Below the pieces are notes generated by a model that ran no database searches, had not been told where the DNA came from, and worked only from the letters and a program-made list of their open reading frames with translations. From assembly GCA_012270805.1 (NCBI GenBank), contig JAAXHR010000432.1, positions 1 to 9,293 of the forward strand: a stretch of 9,293 bases of DNA, written 5' to 3'. Position numbers and translations under genes: made by a program. Source of the DNA: Dehalococcoidia bacterium. Its GTDB lineage: Bacteria > Chloroflexota > Dehalococcoidia > Lucifugimonadales > Lucifugimonadaceae. The number at the start of each line of letters is the position of its first letter. Within the stretch, counting starts at the first letter, position 1. Of this stretch, positions 6,297 through 9,293 are shown one piece after another.

Positions 6297-6457
6297 CAGA
6301 GTGAACCATGAAGGACTTTGAGTGCTGCAAACTAGTGGCCTTGCCTTGGATCGTGGATGGCGAGATCGACATGGCGCCCATAGTCACGCACCTAATGCCG
6401 ATCGAGCTGTCGGAGTCGCGTGGGGATGGGGTGGTGAAGGTGGGGTTGATGTTTTGA
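6297..6457 (+). pseudogene. Relic of the 3' end of a second alcohol dehydrogenase gene
   Basis: Bases 6341-6457 align with the end of the intact dehydrogenase (5361-5498): 101 of 117 aligned bases are identical by my count, including 35 identical bases in a row (6359-6393 against 5379-5413). The relic reads LPWIVDGEIDMAPIVTHLMP, then IELSESRGDGVVKVGLMF and a stop. It lacks 21 bases present at 5427-5447; that gap is bounded by TCGAG in the intact copy, as expected for slippage or recombination between 5-base repeats. Fainter similarity continues upstream in two frames (QSEP at 6297-6308, then KDFECCK), consistent with loss of about four bases near 6308. Most codon differences are synonymous, so the copy probably diverged as a working paralog before it was truncated. 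No cofactor or zinc domain remains, so it cannot be an enzyme. Confidence 0.8.
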
Positions 6458-7902
6458 GGTTGGTGTGTTGGGCCGCAGTTGTCGGGATATTGTTGATCGC
6501 TACTAGTGCGTGCTTCGTGCTATACGTTATTCCAGTTGGTAGTCCAGCTAGCACACCGGAGGCGACAGTGGCTCGTGGACTTACGCAAACACCAACTCCG
6601 GCATTTAGACCGAACTCCCAAACCGACGATTCTGAAAATGCAGAACAAAAGGGAAACAACCTGCATTCTCGCTGTTCGGATCTGAAATTTGAGCGAGAAA
6701 GACTTCGAAGTGAGGCAGTGAAGATTGGAGGGACGATTTCCGATTGGCCATGGGCCTACGGCACGGGGATTCCGACGCGGGTGATTATTTCTTCAGGTAG
6801 GCCTGAAGGCGTTGACCTCGCGCACAACCTCTACGATTTTCTTACTCTCCCGCGTAGTAGCGATCACGATTCGGAACTAGTGATTACCGGTCAGGACTCC
6901 CGATTATTTGTCGTGACCAGCAACGGCGGGGGTGACGAATATCCTCTTGAAGCCCACGATTACCGGATTTCTTCTTTACGGCCATTGCCACATGGGAACT
7001 TTACTCTTACAGTTCATTATCAAGAGGGGATTTTCGTCCCATGCGACTACCGCGATGAGGCCTTAGACATCAGTCTTGTAGTTGAGGTGGTTCCACCGAA
7101 AAACACGCTGATTGAGGCACTCTTCGATCCTGTAGAAGCGGCAGACGCATCGGATAAACAGAACTTAAATGTTCAAACTTTCGAAGCTCGACTGGAATTG
7201 GTCAGACACCGAATGACAGACCCATTGTTCGAAATTGAAGCCGAAAGTGACGCTCCGCACCTGAGTTGGGGTGACGGCACAGTTGACCTGATGTTCGGCG
7301 CGGAGACAGGATCGGCAAGCTTTGAGGTTCAAATTATCGAACTAGATGGTACCGTTTCGTCTAGATTCCGCTCTCAGGCTGCTGTTAAATCAGAGTATTC
7401 GGATGGCGTTTTGTATACGTGGCATGACGAACCAAAACCTTGGGATGCGGGCGACAAGCTCATGGTGAGGATTATCGAATCTTCAAGCGATCAGGTATCC
7501 ACGACGGAGTCTGGCTCAAAACCCGGCAGTTGTGAACTGGATTTGGGCTCAATCACGCTTGCCAGTGAACCATCCCGTGTAGTTGTTGCATACGATGACT
7601 TGAGTGATATGTGCTCTTCGAAACGGGGATCAGGTCATTCACATTACTTCAAGTTTTCATTACTTGAGTCAGCAGACATTAAGTACGAATGCGGAGGCGA
7701 TAATCCGAGCGACCATATAGCCATCAAAAAGCTAGGGACTGGCATTATCCATATCTCGGAGTTCCTCGAAAGCGATAGATTCTTCAGACTTGACTTTGGC
7801 TCGTACGAGGTAGACATTCATTCGCCGGATGACAAGTTTTGCAGACCGTACTACTTGGAGTTCGAGAATCGAAAAACGAAGATACTTTCGTACGGTAGAT
7901 AA
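6454..7902 (+). CDS. Membrane-anchored exported protein of unknown function
   Basis: If translation starts at TTG 6454 this is 482 residues: a hydrophobic segment at about 3-28 (LVCWAAVVGILLIATSACFV onward), a low-complexity Thr/Pro/Ser linker to about 60, then a largely beta-rich acidic ectodomain. Cys20 is not in a convincing lipobox and hydrophobic residues follow it, so a membrane anchor is likelier than a lipoprotein. Around 214-343 a PPKNTLIEALFDP stretch and KPWDAGDKLMVRIIES recall repeated domains I have seen in large Chloroflexota surface proteins. The last 125 residues (HYFKFSLLESADIKYEC, then YEVDIHS) loosely resemble a bacterial pre-peptidase C-terminal domain and hold four cysteines. 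TTG 6454 overlaps the relic TGA (TTGA) and follows GGTGGGG; GTG 6463 and TTG 6460 are alternatives. The frame is open back to 6322, but there it only reads the relic out of frame. Its GC is visibly lower than that of the metabolic genes, suggesting a different origin. Confidence 0.7.
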   Translation: MRLVCWAAVVGILLIATSACFVLYVIPVGSPASTPEATVARGLTQTPTPAFRPNSQTDDSENAEQKGNNLHSRCSDLKFERERLRSEAVKIGGTISDWPWAYGTGIPTRVIISSGRPEGVDLAHNLYDFLTLPRSSDHDSELVITGQDSRLFVVTSNGGGDEYPLEAHDYRISSLRPLPHGNFTLTVHYQEGIFVPCDYRDEALDISLVVEVVPPKNTLIEALFDPVEAADASDKQNLNVQTFEARLELVRHRMTDPLFEIEAESDAPHLSWGDGTVDLMFGAETGSASFEVQIIELDGTVSSRFRSQAAVKSEYSDGVLYTWHDEPKPWDAGDKLMVRIIESSSDQVSTTESGSKPGSCELDLGSITLASEPSRVVVAYDDLSDMCSSKRGSGHSHYFKFSLLESADIKYECGGDNPSDHIAIKKLGTGIIHISEFLESDRFFRLDFGSYEVDIHSPDDKFCRPYYLEFENRKTKILSYGR

Positions 7903-7935
7903 GAATATCGATCAGAGTTGATCTCCGGCACCTGA

Positions 7936-8072
7936 GCATACCCCGCGAAACCTTCGTTCTCGGAAATGACGGTGATTACCTCACTTCTCCCCGGGCATAC
8001 CCCCTTTGTCCTTCGGACATTTCCCCCGCGAGCGGGGGAAACCATGTCACCCCCCACCCCCGGGCATACCCC
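7936..8072. repeat. Short direct repeats around GCATACCCC
   Basis: CCCCGGGCATACCCC occurs exactly twice, at 7989-8003 and 8058-8072 (69 bases apart). Its core GCATACCCC occurs a third time at 7936-7944, 59 bases before the first full copy. The intervening sequences differ and contain hairpins. The function is unknown; it resembles an internally duplicated intergenic repeat, not a CRISPR array. Confidence 0.6.
8020..8041. repeat. Perfect inverted repeat, 10-bp stem
   Basis: TTTCCCCCGC (8020-8029) and GCGGGGGAAA (8032-8041) are exact complements separated by GA. A smaller stem, TGTCC-TTC-GGACA (8007-8019), lies directly before it. Read as RNA the loop is very tight, so the end pairs would open, leaving a GC-rich stem of about 9 pairs. 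No T-run follows on either strand, so it may be a structural repeat, not a simple intrinsic terminator. Confidence 0.5.
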
Positions 8073-8108
8073 GCTCTGGTGTCGGTCCTTTGGGCTTCGC
8101 TCGTTCGC

Positions 8109-8133
8109 GCCCCTTTCGTTGGACGAAAGGGGC
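8109..8133 (-). terminator. Hairpin just after the molybdoenzyme stop, possible terminator
   Basis: GCCCCTTTCGT (8109-8119) and ACGAAAGGGGC (8123-8133) form a perfect 11-base-pair stem with a three-base loop. It begins about 10 bases beyond the minus-strand stop codon at 8143-8145, where a terminator would be expected. The minus strand shows no U-tract after it; the plus strand runs into a moderately T-rich TTACGTTCTTT. It could act in both directions between the convergent genes. Confidence 0.45.
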
Positions 8134-8142
8134 TTACGTTCT

Positions 8143-8766
8143 TTAATCGTAGTGGTAGCGTTGCTCGCGCCAGGGGTCGCCGTACATGTGGTAGCCGTAG
8201 GCTTCCCAGAAGCCGGGGGCGTCGGAGTCCATGAAGCGGATTCCGCGGACCCATTTGGCGGATTTCCAGAAGTAGAGGTGGGGGACGACCATGCGGACGG
8301 GGCCGCCGTGAGCGGGTTCGAGTGGAGCGTCGTCGAAGGTGTGGGCGAGGAAGCCTTTGCCGTCGATGACGTCGTCGGTCGGCAAGTTGGTGGTGTAGCC
8401 GCCGTCGCTGTAAGCCATTAGGAAGTCGGCAGGCGGTTCATCTAGTCCGGCATCGGCTAGAAAGTCGTCGATCAGGACGCCGCGCCAGTCGGTATCGAGC
8501 TTGCTCCACTTGGTTACGCAGTGGATGTCGGTGTGGATGTCGGTCTGCGGGAGAGCCATCATCTGATCCCAGTTCCAGACGCCGAGGTCCTCGCCGTTGT
8601 AGTCGATGCGGAAGGTCCAGGTTGCGGTGTCTACTCGTGGTGTTGGTCCGGCGGAGAGGACTGGGAAGCCGCGATCGACGTATTGCCCGGGCGGGACGCG
8701 TCCCGCGGTCTCATCTTCCTCTTCCTGCCGTCGACGACCGAAGAAGCCTCTGGTGATTATTCCCAT
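8143..8766 (-). CDS. Sulfite-oxidase-like molybdopterin oxidoreductase, cytoplasmic type
   Basis: This is a 207-residue protein with the sulfite oxidase/MsrP (YedY) molybdenum-cofactor domain. Cys83 in DIHCVTKWSKLDTDWRGV is the expected molybdenum-ligating cysteine. Other family marks are AYSDGGYTTNLP (118-129), EPAHGGPVRMVVPHLYFWKS (150-169) and KWVRGIRFM. The basic N-terminus (RGFFGRRRQEEEDE) has no twin-arginine leader with a hydrophobic stretch, so, unlike MsrP, it should stay in the cytoplasm. At about 200 residues it is the short form, lacking the C-terminal dimer domain of true sulfite oxidases. The physiological substrate and electron partner are unknown; no MsrQ-like haem membrane partner is visible. 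ATG at 8764-8766 is preceded by GGGAGT (complement of 8773-8778). A strong hairpin lies just past its stop. It diverges from the short-chain dehydrogenase. Confidence 0.9.
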   Translation of the reverse strand: MGIITRGFFGRRRQEEEDETAGRVPPGQYVDRGFPVLSAGPTPRVDTATWTFRIDYNGEDLGVWNWDQMMALPQTDIHTDIHCVTKWSKLDTDWRGVLIDDFLADAGLDEPPADFLMAYSDGGYTTNLPTDDVIDGKGFLAHTFDDAPLEPAHGGPVRMVVPHLYFWKSAKWVRGIRFMDSDAPGFWEAYGYHMYGDPWREQRYHYD

Positions 8767-8901
8767 CGATGCACTCCCATGCTCTCAACTGTTCCCATGC
8801 CGCACAAACTGCGCATAATGTTAATACGCAACAAGCAACTCTAAAGTTTCGCCGCCGGCAGGTATGGCGGTGTCCGAATTAGCTTAGAAAGGCGAAGTAC
8901 G
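8767..8901. promoter_or_regulatory. Divergent intergenic region between molybdoenzyme and short-chain dehydrogenase genes
   Basis: This 135-base spacer between outward-facing genes holds a Shine-Dalgarno for each: GGGAGT on the minus strand (complement of 8773-8778) and AAAGG at 8888-8892 on the plus strand. An AT-rich patch around 8813-8828 (CATAATGTTAATACG) is the likeliest promoter core, but I cannot pair it with a -35 box at normal spacing in either direction. Confidence 0.35.
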
Positions 8902-9293
8902 ATGAGGCGATTCGAAGGCAAGACGGTGATAGTGACTGGCGGTGGTACAGGCATCGGCGAGGCGATATGTCATCGGTTCGCGGATGAGGGCGCGAACGTG
9001 GTGATTGCGGAGCTGGAGGCTGACAACGGTGAAGGCACGGCTGCCGATATTAATGGAAGCGGCGGCACCGCGATGTTTTGTCAGACGGACACATCGGACT
9101 CGGACTCGGTTCGGGCGATGGTGACGAGCGGGGTTGATCGGTTCGGGACGGTTGACATTCTGGTCAACAACGCCGCTGCGTTCGTGTTCGGGAAAGTTGA
9201 AGACTTGACGGATGCCGACTGGGCGCGGGTGTTCGGAGTGAATGTCATCGGTTACGCCAACTGCGTACGCGAAGTGCTGCCGACCTTCAGGAG
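8902..9293 (+). CDS. Short-chain dehydrogenase/reductase (SDR), N-terminal part
   Basis: The first 130 residues of an SDR-family oxidoreductase, cut by the right edge. Visible are the cofactor motif TGGGTGIG (12-19), Glu37 after the second strand (VVIAELE, favouring NAD+ over NADP+), Asp63 (CQTDT, adenine contact), NNAA (89-92) and Asn114 of the catalytic tetrad in VFGVNVIG. The catalytic Ser, Tyr and Lys lie beyond the window. This is a classical SDR, expected to be about 250 residues in full. The start at ATG 8902 has AAAGG (8888-8892) 9 bases upstream, and the first Rossmann strand follows directly. Many Chloroflexota-type SDRs act on sugars, polyols or hydroxy-acids, so it could belong to the same sugar-oxidation theme, but nothing here fixes the substrate. 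Confidence 0.92.
   Translation, partial: MRRFEGKTVIVTGGGTGIGEAICHRFADEGANVVIAELEADNGEGTAADINGSGGTAMFCQTDTSDSDSVRAMVTSGVDRFGTVDILVNNAAAFVFGKVEDLTDADWARVFGVNVIGYANCVREVLPTFR

Larger units (their letters stand above)
7903..8142. other. Repeat-rich convergent intergenic region
   Basis: This 240-base spacer lies between the 3' ends of the exported-protein gene (plus) and the molybdoenzyme gene (minus). It has no credible coding sequence. It contains C-rich direct repeats and at least two strong perfect hairpins, listed separately. Chance translation of the minus strand gives PPLAGEMSEGQRGYARG, a type of peptide that recurs as spurious annotation of intergenic repeats in other bacteria. Probably it is a repeat element serving as transcription stop for both neighbours. 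Confidence 0.6.

Noticed and set aside
6322..6453. 44-codon upstream part of the exported-protein frame
   Set aside because: It reads the dehydrogenase relic in the wrong frame and would put a charged, Gly-rich stretch before the membrane segment. Starts at 6454-6463 are more sensible.
7936..8072. CRISPR array
   Set aside because: There are only three copies of a 9-base core and two of a 15-base unit. Repeat length and spacing (59 and 69 bases) are wrong, and no cas genes are present.
7966..8421. Plus-strand 151-codon frame across the repeat spacer into the molybdoenzyme gene
   Set aside because: Its second half is antisense to a gene with a clear cofactor-binding cysteine and family motifs; its first half is repeat sequence.
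1..9293. tRNA, rRNA, transposase or integrase genes
   Set aside because: I looked for such genes because of the relic and cassette structure, but saw no cloverleaf-like sequence and no transposase or recombinase protein in any frame.

Overview
The window looks like a bacterial chromosome of moderately high GC. It uses Shine-Dalgarno sequences and has short gaps or 4-base stop/start overlaps between genes. Gene content and two kinds of intergenic repeat most resemble Chloroflexota (Dehalococcoidia or SAR202-like). This placement rests on remembered protein resemblance, not a search, and is tentative.

Layout. At the left edge is a minus-strand SMP-30/gluconolactonase-family gene, cut by the window (1-683). 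It diverges from an aldehyde dehydrogenase of the lactaldehyde-dehydrogenase-like type (879-2288). Two overlapping small genes follow: an uncharacterised 92-residue protein (2350-2628) and a single-domain retropepsin-like (clan AA) aspartic protease (2625-3008). Next come a GH4 NAD-dependent alpha-galactosidase-type glycosidase (3051-4340), a dispersed palindromic repeat (4356-4447) and a zinc-type alcohol dehydrogenase (4500-5498). A VapBC-type toxin-antitoxin pair (5566-6266) is followed by a decayed second copy of an alcohol dehydrogenase 3' end (about 6297-6457). A membrane-anchored exported protein of unknown function (6454-7902) starts on the stop codon of that relic. A repeat-rich convergent spacer (7903-8142) separates it from a minus-strand, apparently cytoplasmic sulfite-oxidase-like molybdoenzyme (8143-8766). 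A short-chain dehydrogenase (8902 onward) runs off the right edge.

How it fits together. A GH4 galactosidase, a polyol/sugar-type alcohol dehydrogenase, a short-chain dehydrogenase, a sugar lactonase and an aldehyde dehydrogenase could form an oxidative, non-phosphorylating sugar route: glycoside to free sugar, sugar to lactone, lactone to aldonate, and oxidation of a resulting aldehyde. No transporter or dehydratase/aldolase is visible, so the pathway is an inference from gene company. Two small two-gene cassettes sit between these metabolic genes: the protease pair and VapBC. The VapBC cassette lies exactly between an intact dehydrogenase and a relic of a close relative, which makes it the best place to look for rearrangement history. 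The protease pair is the best candidate for an undescribed functional module.
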